NCBI RefSeq assembly: GCF_020520425.1
Contig: NC_079492.1
Coordinates: forward strand, 4,030,001 to 4,094,000
Direction: 5' to 3'
From: Spinacia oleracea
Lineage: Eukaryota > Streptophyta > Magnoliopsida > Caryophyllales > Amaranthaceae
Length of the DNA: 64,000 bases
Shown: one piece after another, positions 42,072 to 53,019 of the stretch
How the letters are laid out: every line of letters begins with the position of its first letter
Numbering within the stretch: the stretch's first letter is position 1
Program-made: the position numbers and the translations under genes
Notes under the pieces: generated by a model
What the model saw: the letters and a program-made list of their open reading frames with translations, nothing else
Told to the model about the DNA's origin: nothing
The model's database searches: none

Positions 42072-42594
42072 TACCAGATTGACCCTTTATTAACCATGTC
42101 AAATACTTAATCCTAAGTCCCTAACCCATACTTATTGGGTTAACCTGTGCAATAATCAGTCACAAATCACAGTTACCTTATTTCTTTGTCACCACCTTAT
42201 TTGGGTCCTTATCTTCTTTAAAACGACCCTCTATTTATTATGAGATCTCCCAAACATGGAATAGAGAAATATTGCGGCATAGCGCATGGTTTCTTGGACA
42301 ACCATTGCCCATGATATCTGGATCCACTTTATTATGGTCTGAGAGACAGCAAGGCGCCATAATTCCATGTTTGGTTTTTTTTTTTTTTTAAATCTTTTTT
42401 ATTCAAAGGTTCGGGCTCCTTCTATAGTTTTCCACAATTTTTTTTACACAAATTCTTATTTATAAGTAGTGTACAATAAATATTGTACAATGTAGTAAAA
42501 GTTGACTTAAAATGCTTAAAAGTTACATTTATATATGTAAAAGTTATATATTTTTTAGTGATAAATTTTTTTCTTCAAAATCACTAATAATGTA

Positions 42595-42849
42595 CTACCT
42601 CCGTTTCAAAAAGTTCTTTACGCTTTGGAAAATGTGTCCAAAGTATGAAAGTTTTGACCGTAAATTCTCACTATTATATACATCAAAATGTTACATGTAA
42701 GATCTTGTTAGATTGGTCTCGTTATTCATTTTCAGAATATCAACTTTTTATAATTTTTTAACATATGAAATTGGATATATTAGTAGTTAAATATTGCATT
42801 GAAATTCGTGCAAATAATAACTGTAAAAAACTTTATGAAACGGAGGTAG
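42595..42849. mobile_element. Stowaway-like MITE
   Basis: Ends CTACCTCCGTTTCAAAAAGT and ACTTTATGAAACGGAGGTAG are inverted. TA flanks at 42593-42594 and 42850-42851. Confidence 0.8.
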
Positions 42850-43632
42850 TATGAATATTAACCCTTTAAAATGTTTATCTATCAACTTTTTTTTTATATA
42901 ATACAAAAGTTACAAAAAAGTAGGTTAAAGTAACAAAAAACTGCATAAAAATTATCTTGGTGTACAATAAATTTATTGTACACCTTGTGCGCGCAAGACC
43001 TTTTATTTTATATATTAACTGTTGTACCTAGTGATTTGGTACCTACTACCTAGAGCCTACTCCGTAATTAATAATAAGCCTTCGTTTTTGCGTTAAAAAA
43101 CCGGTGTACCTTAGTGATTTGTGTATGTTACGGTCAAGAGAGGATGATAATTTAGTCGAATTCGATATGAGCCCGACTTGATCAGACGAAAGAAGTTAAA
43201 TCCGTTATCAATCGAAAAAGTGAAAAATCTGATCCGAACCCTATAGCAGGTGAAGTTTGTGTAAAATTCGACAAAATTGTCCTGAATCTAATTACTACTA
43301 CCACCTCATCAACAAATATATTAAAATAACACTATAATACGTAACAAATTTTTAATTTTGTTATTTTAAGTGCTAAAATAATTCGTATTTGACTCAATCC
43401 GACCCGATCTGAGGAAAAATATTTTGACACAAGTCCGATAAATGTAATCAGAATCTGAATCCAACTTTAAAAAAATCTGAGTCGGGGTAAAGGTGGTGGA
43501 TTTGGAGTTCGTAAAATCCGACTTGATCCGAGCCATAGTCATCACTACAATCAAAGTTATTACTTCACCGATTTGGTCGTGGTTGATTTCAAGTTTATCG
43601 GCTATTTTTGTTCGATGGCTTCTTCTATAGGC
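42850..43632. other. Intergenic stretch, repeat-like
   Basis: No gene. A block at about 43,130-43,550 is rich in AATCCGACTTGATC and TCTGATCCGAA, like hAT-type interiors elsewhere in this window. I could not match its ends. Confidence 0.4.
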
Positions 43633-43807
43633 TATTCCTTGAGTTTGGAAAAAAAAAACATTCCGCAATCTTTATTGGTAAAGATTCTCTCTTTTATAAC
43701 TGTAGGAATTGTTATTTTCTTAGGCAAATTTGATAAAAATAACTTTTATCAATTTTTTGCGACAAAAGATTTTATATAATTTTATTTGTGAAATCACACT
43801 TTAAGGT
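43633..43807. repeat. Direct flank duplication, copy 1
   Basis: 175 bp starting TATTCCTTGAGTTTGG, with about three differences from 45012-45186. It lies before the short Copia remnant and includes the truncated left end of a fold-back element (AGGCAAATTTGATAAAAA). Confidence 0.9.
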
Positions 43808-43825
43808 ATTAGATACTAAGGGGGA

Positions 43826-45011
43826 TGTTAAGATATGTTAAGATATTAGATATTATATTGTGAATATTGTGTAGAGTCCTAAATATGGTATGTTACCTAA
43901 TATGAGTCCTACATATGGTATGTTACCTAATATGTAATCTAGGGTTTAGGTAATGAGTTGTACTATATATATACGTGTGTTATTAATGAGAAGGATATGA
44001 GATTACACAATATTTGACATGGTATCAAGAGCTTAGGGAGATCCTACGATCCGTCTACAAAAAAAAATTATCCCCTGCCGGTGGGTTAGAAAAATAAATC
44101 CACCGGCGGGATTCGTAATTAATATAATAATTCCGCTGCAAATTGGTAGAAGATGAGGTTGGTGTTGGAGAAAAGACTCGTACTTGGAATCGCGTCCAAT
44201 TCGAGTATTCATATTGAGATAATTGGTGAGTTCGAAAAGAAGGGCGTTCTCATCAAGAGAGAAAAAAAAAAAAAAAAAAAAAAAGTGCAGGTTCGAAAAG
44301 AATGGCGTTCTTGCTCGATTTTTTTTATTGAAGAATGGTGTTTCCAATCGCAACGTTCGTGAAACTGTCGTTACGATTGAGGGAGGGAGTTAAGAATAAC
44401 GTAGTTATCCTAGAGGATAGAATATCATATGAGATAGAGTTATGTTATATGATATGAGTGATACTAAGGGAGTGTCGTCACCTACGGGTGATACTGAGGG
44501 AGTGTTGTCGCATACAGGTGACAATGAGGACGTGTCGTTGACTAGTGGCGTCGACGAAGGGGTGTCGTCGCCTGTGAGGGAGGAACAACAACATTATACA
44601 CCCAGTCGAGTGGAATCAGACGTCGTCTCAGCAACGACAGGTGTCGATGAGACGACGTGTAGTGATGAGAGTGAGACAAGGCAGTCATCAGCCCGTCGTA
44701 TGTGTCGACGAAGGTTCAGTTAGCAGATATCGTCACTAAAGCGTTGGGGAAGAAGCAATTTGAGTTTTTTTTTGAACAAGATGGGCATTCGAGATCTTCA
44801 TGCTCCACCCTGAGGGGGGATGTTAAGATAGAATATAGGAGATATTATATTGTGAATATTGTGTAGAGTCCTAAATATGGTAAGTTACCTAATATGAGTC
44901 CTACATATGGTATGTTACCTAATATGTAATCTAGGGTTTAGGTAATGAGTTGTACTATATATATACGTGTGTTATTAATGAGAAGGATACGAGATTACAC
45001 AATATTTGACA
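43826..45011 (+). mobile_element. Short Copia-type LTR element (internally deleted)
   Basis: LTRs 43826-44019 and 44821-45011 (TGTTAAGATA...ATTTGACA). A primer site TGGTATCAAGAGCT follows at 44020, and a purine tract TGAGGGGGGA precedes the right LTR. The 0.8-kb interior keeps only a leader and the last piece of pol. No 5-bp duplication is seen directly at the LTR borders because the left border is disturbed by the flank duplication. Confidence 0.8.
44714..44813 (+). pseudogene. C-terminal Copia RNase H remnant
   Basis: Reads LADIVTKALGKKQFEFF and then, after a frameshift in a T run, MGIRDLHAPP and a stop. This is the usual C-terminus of Copia polyproteins (QLADILTKAL...LGI.DLH). The upstream 93-codon frame (44442-44723) is Ser/Thr/Val-rich linker-like text without a domain that I recognise. 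Confidence 0.75.
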
Positions 45012-45186
45012 TATTCCTTGAGTTTGGAAAAAAAAAACATTCCGCAATCTTTATTGGTAAAGATTCTCTCTTTTATAGCTGTAGGAATTGTTATTTTCTT
45101 AGGCAAATTTGATAAAAATAACTTTTATCAATTTTTTGCGACAAAGGATTTTATATAATTTTATTTGTGAAATCACACTTTATGGT
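45012..45186. repeat. Direct flank duplication, copy 2
   Basis: Second copy of the 175-bp sequence, starting immediately after the right LTR. Here it continues into the complete fold-back element. Confidence 0.9.
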
Positions 45187-45604
45187 GATTTTTTTTGCGA
45201 AAGACCACCAAAGGCAAGTTTTCGGCATTGACTCGTACATGAGCAACACGTGTGGTGTTATCTTGTTAACCATACCCTACTAAAAACCCGTACCTATGAG
45301 CTTTATTTTGCTAACCCCTGCAGTTCCAAATTTTCTCTCCTCCCAAATCCATCAAAAACTGAGAAAGCCCACACGTCCTGGTTTTTAATTGAGTGTGGTT
45401 AGCAAAATAAAGCCACATATGTTGCTCACGTGCAAGTCAATGATCGGAAAAACCCAGTTAATGCCGAAAACTTGTCTTTTGGTTGTCATTCGCAAAAATA
45501 AAATATACATTAATGTGTGACTTCAAAAAAGAAATATATATATATATATAAGGTCATTTCTCGTAAAATTTGGGTTATAAAAGTCTTTTTTAACAAATTT
45601 GACT
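45102..45604. mobile_element. Fold-back (MULE-like) MITE
   Basis: Arms run from GGCAAATTTGATAAAAATAA to the inverted TTTTTAACAAATTTGACTC. Inner arms include TGAGCAACACGTGTGG against GTTGCTCACGTGCAAG. It is related to the element at 51.3 kb over most of its arms. Confidence 0.65.
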
Positions 45605-45860
45605 CTTTTTTTTATATATATAGGAAATATAGCAATAGGCCTAAGAAAAAACCCACAGAAAGATGACTAGAAGAGTGTAGCACCCGGTATTTAAGCAACA
45701 AAATAATAAAAGATCATATAGAAAATAATTATCCATAGTTTAATGTCTCATTTATTGCCCACATTATTAGTCAATTACTCAAAACAGACATGCACACAAG
45801 ATTATTGGACGTAGTAGAGGCTACATTATTAGTCTGTTCTACGGATTACTTTTACTAATG

Positions 45861-45975
45861 TTGTTTTAACGCAGTGGTTAACACCGATTACTATAGTGGT
45901 TAACACCGATTACTATATTGGCTATGTATAATAAATTACGAGTTCAAATCCTTCCTTCGCCCTATGGATAAGTTA
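45861..45975 (+). mobile_element. SINE-like sequence with internal duplication
   Basis: CGCAGTGGTTAACACCGATT (A-box-like) and GAGTTCAAATCCTTCC (B-box-like) are in SINE order. A 22-bp piece, AGTGGTTAACACCGATTACT plus AT, is tandemly doubled at the A-box. Confidence 0.45.
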
Positions 45976-46090
45976 TAGTTATCTTTATGACTTATTCGCA
46001 TCAAAAAAATTCAAAATTTTCATTGTTAGGGAAAAAGTAGACCAAACAGTTTCCTTTAGGAAAATAACATGAATCATCGGCTAGTAGCTA

Positions 46091-46339
46091 CACTACAAGA
46101 AAAAGGATTTTGGGCGTCGAAAGTATGTTTTATTGGGCGACGACCTCATGTTGAAACGCTCGTACAAGCTAAGCGGTTCTATTATTTAAGAACGGAAAAC
46201 GTGTGAACGTTGTTCATTTGGATTTAAACTTGGTAAAAAATATTCAAAAATAACACACCCGGTTCACTGAAGTTTAGCTCTGATTACGTTCGGATTTGTC
46301 CCGAATTACACGTCTTGCTTATGGTCATATGGTGAAAGA
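46091..46339. mobile_element. Truncated CACTA-type end
   Basis: Starts CACTACAAGAAAAAGGATTT followed by GGGCGACGACC, a typical CACTA terminus and subterminal sequence. No partner end of the same type is seen before the next element. Confidence 0.45.
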
Positions 46340-46778
46340 CACTATAAGAAATTGTACTATTAACGACGGGAAATCTCGTCGCTAAACGCCAATAATTGTT
46401 GATTAACGACGAGATTTTCAGTCGCGAACCCATCATAAAAGGGAGTCGTCGTTAATGGAAAATCCCGTCGTTAACCCGTCGTAAAAGACATTTGCGACGG
46501 TTGTTCCCGTCTTTGTTGGCTTGTTATACCCGTCGCAAAAGCCCTTTTACGCTAAACGCCAATAATTGTTGATTAACGACGGGATTTTCAGTCGCGAACC
46601 CGTCATAAAAGGGAGCCGTCGTTAATGGAAAATCCCATCGTTAACCCGTCGTAAAAGACATTTACGACAGTTGTTCCCGTCTTTGTTGGCTTGTTATACC
46701 CGTCGCAAAAGCCCTTTTACGACGGGATTTTTACCCGTCGTTATTAGGTTGTCATAAAAGATACAAATTTTCGTAGTG
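46340..46778. mobile_element. CACTA MITE with internal tandem duplication
   Basis: Ends CACTATAAGAAATTGTA and ACAAATTTTCGTAGTG, with the 3-bp target duplication AGA at 46337-46339 and 46779-46781. The interior is packed with TTAACGACGGG and CCCGTCGTTAA motifs. A unit of about 190 bp starting GCTAAACGCCAATAATTG is doubled. Confidence 0.8.
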
Positions 46779-46991
46779 AGAGTCTCCCAACAATTGAATC
46801 AGTGATTTTAATTTTTACATAAGTTAAAGGCTCAAACCCTAAACATCCCTTAAACAACATCAAGTTGCTTACCATTTGATAACCTGCATTAACTTCACTT
46901 ATTCCCTCCATGCACATAAATGTACAGTATAGGAAGAGCAAGTAGTCCCTCACCCCTAATAAATGCAAGTTGTAGTTCCAAAAACCCCCCC

Positions 46992-46998
46992 ATATAAA
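46992..46998 (+). promoter_or_regulatory. TATA box of the RING-H2 gene
   Basis: CATATAAATC about 175 bp upstream of the chosen ATG, followed by a CT-rich leader. Confidence 0.45.
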
Positions 46999-47168
46999 TC
47001 CTCTTACAATGAAGTCTCCTTTCCAATATTACTCACTTCCTCAATTTCACACTTTCCCAATATTTTGCCTCTTTCTCCTCTTTTTTTCTTTTCGCCTAAA
47101 TTCCCAACATATTTTTGCTTCAAACTATTCCCATAAACTCTTACTTTAAACAACTCTTAGTTTAAATT

Positions 47169-49800
47169 ATGAATTTCTGCTCGATAACTTTTGTTTGTTC
47201 TTTCCAATTTAGTTTTCTTTATAGAAAGTTTGGATTTCAATTTGTTTTCAATTTGTTGAAGAATGTTGCTCTTGCCATTGCCACAATCATATTTGCATTT
47301 GGTAAGTTAATTTAATTAATTGGCTCTCTTCTATGTTCATTAACTCCCATGTTAGTGTGACCCTTTAAACACGTTGATATAGGGGTTAGATTGTAACATA
47401 TGGGGGCTTCCGTCAAAAAAAAAAAAACATATGGGGTACATATCACACGTATAGTAGTCGAGTTCGAGTAACATAGTCACGTAATCACAAAATTTTTGTT
47501 ATTTTTGTTTTTACTTTTGTTTTGGGGAATGTTTTTGTAGGAGGGGTGATAGTAGGAGGCATTGCAGGAGCCATAAAAGGGCAAACAACCGAGTCGGGGT
47601 TATGTAGAGGCGCCGCAATAGGCGTGGTGTCGGGTGCCATCGTCGCCCTTGAGTTGCTTGATTCACTCCTTAACGGTCATTTCCCGTCCAAGGTATGTTG
47701 ATTACACCGCGCAGTACTCGCTAGATTAATTGGTGAAGTCTTTTTTCTAAATACAATATCTTTGAAAACAAATTTCTAAACAAAAAATCGCATTTCTATG
47801 AAAAAATCCATATAGACCATACGTCCGTACATGAAAAATTCAGTTCGCATATTGTTTTTCCTAGACATGGTGTCAATTTAATCAAGTCAATTTACTTGCT
47901 TTAATACAATGGACGTTGTACTTTGTGCATTCATTTTGTAGACAAGTTCCGCAAAAATTGGTTCAGGATAGGACGAAATCGTCTTTTAGGACAGTGGATC
48001 ACCACGACGTGATAACTATTCGTTTGGTTCATCGTCCTTCCTTTTTAATCACTAGACACAATATTGGACACTGTAATTTCTCAAAACAAGACTCTTGATT
48101 GAATGAATAAAAAATAAAGAAAGAAGCAATTATTATAACCTTTAAAGTCATAAAGTGAGTTCCCTACCAACTCTACCAAACAAGCGAACCTGAAACGATT
48201 AGTTAATGAATTAGAGAGATATGTATATCGATCGTGTCCTTACTAGAATGCACTTTTTATTTTATTTTCAAGGGGCCCTTACTAAAATGCACTTTTTATT
48301 TTATTTTTTGAGGGGTCCTTACTAGAATGCATCAAACATGCAAATCTAGATCTTAGATTTATTAATAGCTTCTAGTATAAACTTGAATTTATTCTCTTAT
48401 TCAAAAATAATGATAATTGAATTAGTTACCCATAATAGAAGGTGGGACTATCCTATGATATTTTTCTTGAAGTTGGGCCCCAAAAGTAGGTATAGTTTGG
48501 ACTTTGGAGTTTGAAGAATAGAATTAGAGATGAGAAATCCCAACCAAATTAATTAAGCTATAATGAAAAAAATTATTTTATTTTTTGTGCATAATTTTAT
48601 TAATTTTTAAAATTAATTTTGTGATAATAATCAGGTTGCTCTTTTTGGAAGCATATTTAATGGCAAGGCTTTTAGGGAATGGGTCAGCCCTGCAGTCCTT
48701 AAGGCTTACCAGTGGCAAGTAAGTAACTTTTTTTAATTATTACTCCGTATTTTATTTTAACCCGTGATTTTAACCCGTGATTAATGTTGGTTCAATACGT
48801 TCTTTTTTTTTTACTACTAATAATAATAGTAATATAAAAAAAATTAAACATACTTTATATAGTAATTAATCGGCTCTAAATTAATTAACTTCGATTCAGA
48901 CGAGCATGAATGAGGGACTTGGGTATGAAGATGGATCAGATTTATACAACATCGTCGAAAATCGAGGAATGTCCCACGAGCAGATCAAGAAACTGCCCAT
49001 GATCAATTTTCGTCGTAGCAATTCATCAAATTCTGATCTTCCAATTTCACATAATGAATTTTGTTGCACCATTTGTTTGCAGGTAATTATTAATTTCCAT
49101 AATGTTTTTCACATTTACTATTTATGTGGTCGAAGATTAAAAACTTGTTTTAAGCTACGTTGTATTTACCTGATTTTCACTTATTTTTTCAGAACTTAAC
49201 TAAACTTATTTGAACTTATTAGAACTTATCAAAATTATACTTGGTCAACCCTCATTTTTCCTGAATTTATATGAACTTATCTGAATTTATTTTTCCTGAA
49301 ATAATTGAAAATAAGGTGAATAGAACAGGGTCTTACTAACTCTGTTTCATAAAGATCTTTACGGTTACTATTTGCATAAATAGTAAAACAAAAGTAGAAA
49401 AGTTGGTTGAATATAATAAAATATGGATAAAGCTAGTGAGTGGGTGTAAGAAAAATAATGAATAAAGTAAGAGAAAGCGAGTGGAAAATTGTAAATATTG
49501 AAGGGTAAAGCGGTAAATTTGCATGTCCAAAAATATAACAATATTATATTCGCTTTCTCCCTATCGAGTTGTCCAGACTCATTTTATATTCTCTGATATT
49601 TAACAATATTATATTCTATTTTCGATGAATTTTAGCTCATTATCGTCTTTATTTTATCGCGAATTTAGGATCTTGTGGAGGGCGAACGAGCGAGGAAGCT
49701 AGCCGGTTGCGAACATTTGTTTCATATGATGTGCATAGACGAATGGCTAGCACGAAGTACATCATGTCCTATTTGTAGAAAAAATGTTGATTCAACTTAA
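47169..49800 (+). CDS. NEP1-interacting protein-like RING-H2 E3 ligase, five exons
   Basis: Exons 47169-47301, 47541-47692, 48635-48718, 48900-49082 and 49669-49800 join in frame with GT-AG borders to give 227 residues, the usual size of plant NIP-type (ATL-related) proteins. Residues about 30-90 form hydrophobic, glycine-patterned segments ([28 protein letters not shown]), likely membrane helices. The C-terminal RING-H2 has C179, C182, C198, H200, H203, C206, C217 and C220, with the [11 protein letters not shown] signature. RING-H2 proteins of this kind transfer ubiquitin from an E2. NIP family members were described as plastid-linked partners in Arabidopsis; location here is inference. The ATG is the first in frame ahead of exon 2 and gives a plausible N-terminal helix. 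Intron 2 carries a 45-bp tandem repeat and intron 4 a truncated MITE. Confidence 0.88.
48235..48335. repeat. 45-bp tandem repeat in intron 2 of the RING-H2 gene
   Basis: CCTTACTAGAATGCACTTTT, TATTTTATTTT and AGGGG(T/C)CC recur about two and a half times. Confidence 0.8.
49335..49520. mobile_element. One-ended Stowaway-like MITE in intron 4 of the RING-H2 gene
   Basis: Left end CTAACTCTGTTTCATAAAG and the interior TACTATTTGCATAAATAGTA match the family. The right end is missing. Confidence 0.5.
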
Positions 49801-50231
49801 TATTAAAATGTACTACTACAAAATTAAATTGCTATGTATGGTATAGGAAGATGTAAAAATGGAAAGTAGGGTTTTTTTTGTTGCTAATTGTGGAAATTAA
49901 ATATGGTTTATGTGAAAAATGAAAAATCTAACTACCAACCTTTTTCATTTAATTTTCGCCTTATTTTCCTGAAATACCAATCAACCGTGAGAGCAATAGG
50001 TTGGATACTTAGCTTGGATGTTGTACTATTTCGATAATTGTAACCTTTTATAAATATGATCGATAAAAAAAAAAAAAAAAAAAAAAAGACGGTTAGTATA
50101 GAAATTAAGTAATATAATATACAATTTAATAAGGCCGTTTTATAGAATTTGGAGGTCATGTGCTAATAATGCATGTATTAAATTTGGGTCCCCGTGCATA
50201 ATCAAACACCAATTTTTTTTACCACGTATGC

Positions 50232-50500
50232 CACTACAAAAAAATGTACCATTAATGACGGGAAATCCTGTCGCTAAAGGCCAATAATCGTTGATTAATG
50301 ACGGGATTTTCTGTCGCGAACCTGTCATAAAAGGGGGCTGTCGTTAATGGAAAATCCCGTCGTTAACCCGTCATAAAAAACATTTGCGACGGTTGTTCCC
50401 GTCTTTGTTTGGTTGTTAGCCCCGTCGCAAAAGGTTTTTACGACGGAATTTTTGACCCGTCGTAATTAGGTTGTCGTTAAAGATACAAATTCTTGTAGTG
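50232..50500. mobile_element. CACTA MITE
   Basis: Ends CACTACAAAAAAATGTACC and ACAAATTCTTGTAGTG, with target duplication TGC at 50229-50231 and 50501-50503. The same TTAATGACGGG/CCCGTCGTTAA subterminal motifs occur as at 46.3 kb, with a single-copy interior. The RING-H2 gene lies between the two elements. Confidence 0.8.
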
Positions 50501-50575
50501 TGCGGAGCAAAAAAAAAAGGAGGGATAATGAATATATATAAGACTAAATAAACTCATAAAATAAAATATGTTATA

Positions 50576-50899
50576 CTCCATCCGTTCCTTAATACTTGCA
50601 CCGCTTTCCTTTTCGGGCCGTTCCTTAATACTTGCACCGCTTCTATAAATGGAAATTTATACAATATTATATTATTTCTCACATTTACTTACTAACCCCA
50701 CTTACACCCCTATTCCCTACAAAAAATCATTTAAAAATTCACACCCCCAATCACCACTCCCCACCTCTTACACATTCCCACTAATTATATTAAAAAAATA
50801 CTCCACTATCAACTAACACCCATTAAATTAATAAATCAATTCAAATGTCTTAAACTCCACATCGGTCAAACCGATGCGAGTACTAAGGGACGGAGGGAG
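50576..50899. mobile_element. Stowaway-like MITE
   Basis: CTCCATCCGTTCCTTAATAC and GTACTAAGGGACGGAGGGAG are inverted ends, with TA on both sides. Confidence 0.8.
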
Positions 50900-51264
50900 T
50901 ATGCACTTAAATACTTCCTATTACACACTTTTTTAGAGATTAATCTTGTTAGCGATCCATTTTTCAAGTTGAATTGATTTGTCTTTAAGTTAATTAACTG
51001 AAACAAGATGAGTACATAGGTTTAATACAGAGTATTTGATTTAAAGAATATAGAAAAAATAAATAAGAGTTATCTCCGTTTTGAGGATATAAGTCATGGT
51101 TCTTTAATTTTACTATAACAGGAATGAGTGAGGACTGAGGAGGGTAAAAAAAACAAAAGGAAAACAAGCAAGAAGCTTCTAGTAGGATTCGAACCCAAGT
51201 CCATAAAAATCAATGCACTTGACTTTGGCTACACATGTGACAAGTGACAACCAATACATATTAC

Positions 51265-51775
51265 AGTTACGGGAAACTTGTCAAAAAATTAACTTTTATA
51301 ACCCAAATTTTGCGAGAAATGACATTATATAATTTTTTTTGTGAAATCATATCCTAATGTAATTTTTCTTTTGCGAAAAACAACATAAGGGAAGTTTCCG
51401 GTATTGACTGAGCTTTCGGGCCATTGACTTACACGTGAGCAACACGCATGGCTTAAATTGGCTAAAGACACTCATTTTCCCGAGTCTTTATTTTCAAACT
51501 TGATTTTTTTTTTCAACTTTAGGTTTTAAAGCTTAGAATTTTGGAGGGAAATTGGGTGTGGTTAGCAAAATAAAGCAACACGTGCTGCTCACGTGCAAGT
51601 CAATGGCCGGAAAAGCTCAGTCAATGGCCGAAAAACTCATTTAATGCCAGAAACTTCCCTTTGGCTGTCTTTCGCAAAAAAGAATTTACATTAAGGTTTT
51701 CACAAAAAATAAAGTTATATACAGTCATTTCTCGCAAAATTTAAAATATCATATTTGCCAAATTTACCTACATTT
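51265..51775. mobile_element. Fold-back (MULE-like) MITE
   Basis: Arms carry ACTTGTCAAAAAATTAAC, GCGAGAAATGACATTATATA and CACGTGAGCAACACG, mirrored on the right as GCTCACGTGCAAG, CATTTCTCGCAAAATTT and TTGCCAAATTTACC. It is related to 45102-45604. Confidence 0.7.
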
Positions 51776-53019
51776 ATACACAAATTTTAGGAACGCCCCA
51801 AGCACACCCAAGCCATATAGAAAATCCCATATGTTTTTTATAGAAGAAGAACGTTGGGAATTTTAAAAAGGGCAATAAAATGTGTGCTGATAGTAGATGG
51901 GCGAAACTTTGTAGACCGAACGTAGTTTCAAATAGTGGCCAGTGTAATAGGCATTTCAAATTTGGATAAAGAAATGCCATATGGCCCATATAGGCCTAAA
52001 GGGCTTAAAGTAGTGATCCATAACGATATGGGCTTCACAGTAAGCCCAGCCCATATCAATAGTTTCATTGTCAATTTTTCTTAGTCGGTCACGTAACAAA
52101 AATAGAACCGTCCTGAAACACTCATTCCTAAAGAACCCGACTTGAGTACGAAATTAGATAACCTGAAATGACTTGAATCAAAATAGACTCAATAGGTACT
52201 CGACCTGTACCCAGAACTAGACTGCTGAATTGACCCGACTTGAGAAGACCTGACTGAAACCAAATGTATTTGAAATGACTTAGTTTCCTGAATAAGTTAT
52301 ATTTTAATAGACTCAAAATCGACACAACCCGCACCCGAATTTTCCCAATACCCGAATAGCTAGAGTCAACCGGTCCAAAAGTTCCATCAACAGAATTTTA
52401 CCCGACTCAAATGGACCTAACCCATACTTGACCGCTATGACTTGTTTTTTTTTTATGTTACCACCCGGTTCACCCTTAATTAGGGCTAATTCGGATTCAG
52501 AGCGAGTTCTGGGTGAATAGGTTATAGGTTTCGGTCTCTACCCAATTGTTATTGCGGAGGATCGAATACGGTGTCCTCCCTACCAAGTTCAGCTCAAATC
52601 ACCACTAAACCAACATACCATTTGTACCGAAACGACTTATTTGCTACCTATAAATATGAATTAAACAAAGCCCTCTTGCATTAGTGATGCGCATAATATA
52701 CTAGTACCCCTAAAAAAATGGGGGCCAAATCAATGGGAAAATTAATTCTGAGTTATAATAATTCGAGAAAATGTTTGATTTGAAATCATTAGGAAACAAA
52801 ATGATTGAAATTTGTCTCACACATTAACCTTTTACTAATAGACAAGTCCCTATACTAGTCTACCAGGCTGGTGGTCCTATATATGAAAAAATAAGAAAGT
52901 ACACATATGAAGTGGGTGTACTTTGGTCCATCCAAAGAGGGCTTATGGCAGCACCCACTTTCAATGGTAACCAAAATTGCCTCCCAAACTCACACAATTG
53001 TGGTTATCTGTTATTCGAA
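51776..53019. other. Intergenic stretch with a SINE-like block
   Basis: No gene. At about 52,470-52,630 the minus strand has TGGTTTAGTGGTGATTTG and GTATTCGATCCTCC in A-box/B-box order, a likely SINE without a checked target duplication. 52.1-52.4 kb is rich in TGACCCGACTTGA-like motifs. Confidence 0.45.

Noticed and set aside
43130-43550. Possible hAT-type element (GATGATAAT... and ...GTCATCAC)
   Set aside because: Ends do not pair well and no 8-bp duplication was found.
51170-51260. tRNA-like segment with GGGTTCGAATCC on the minus strand
   Set aside because: Only the B-box part is good; there is no cloverleaf and no clear A box. At most it is a decayed SINE.
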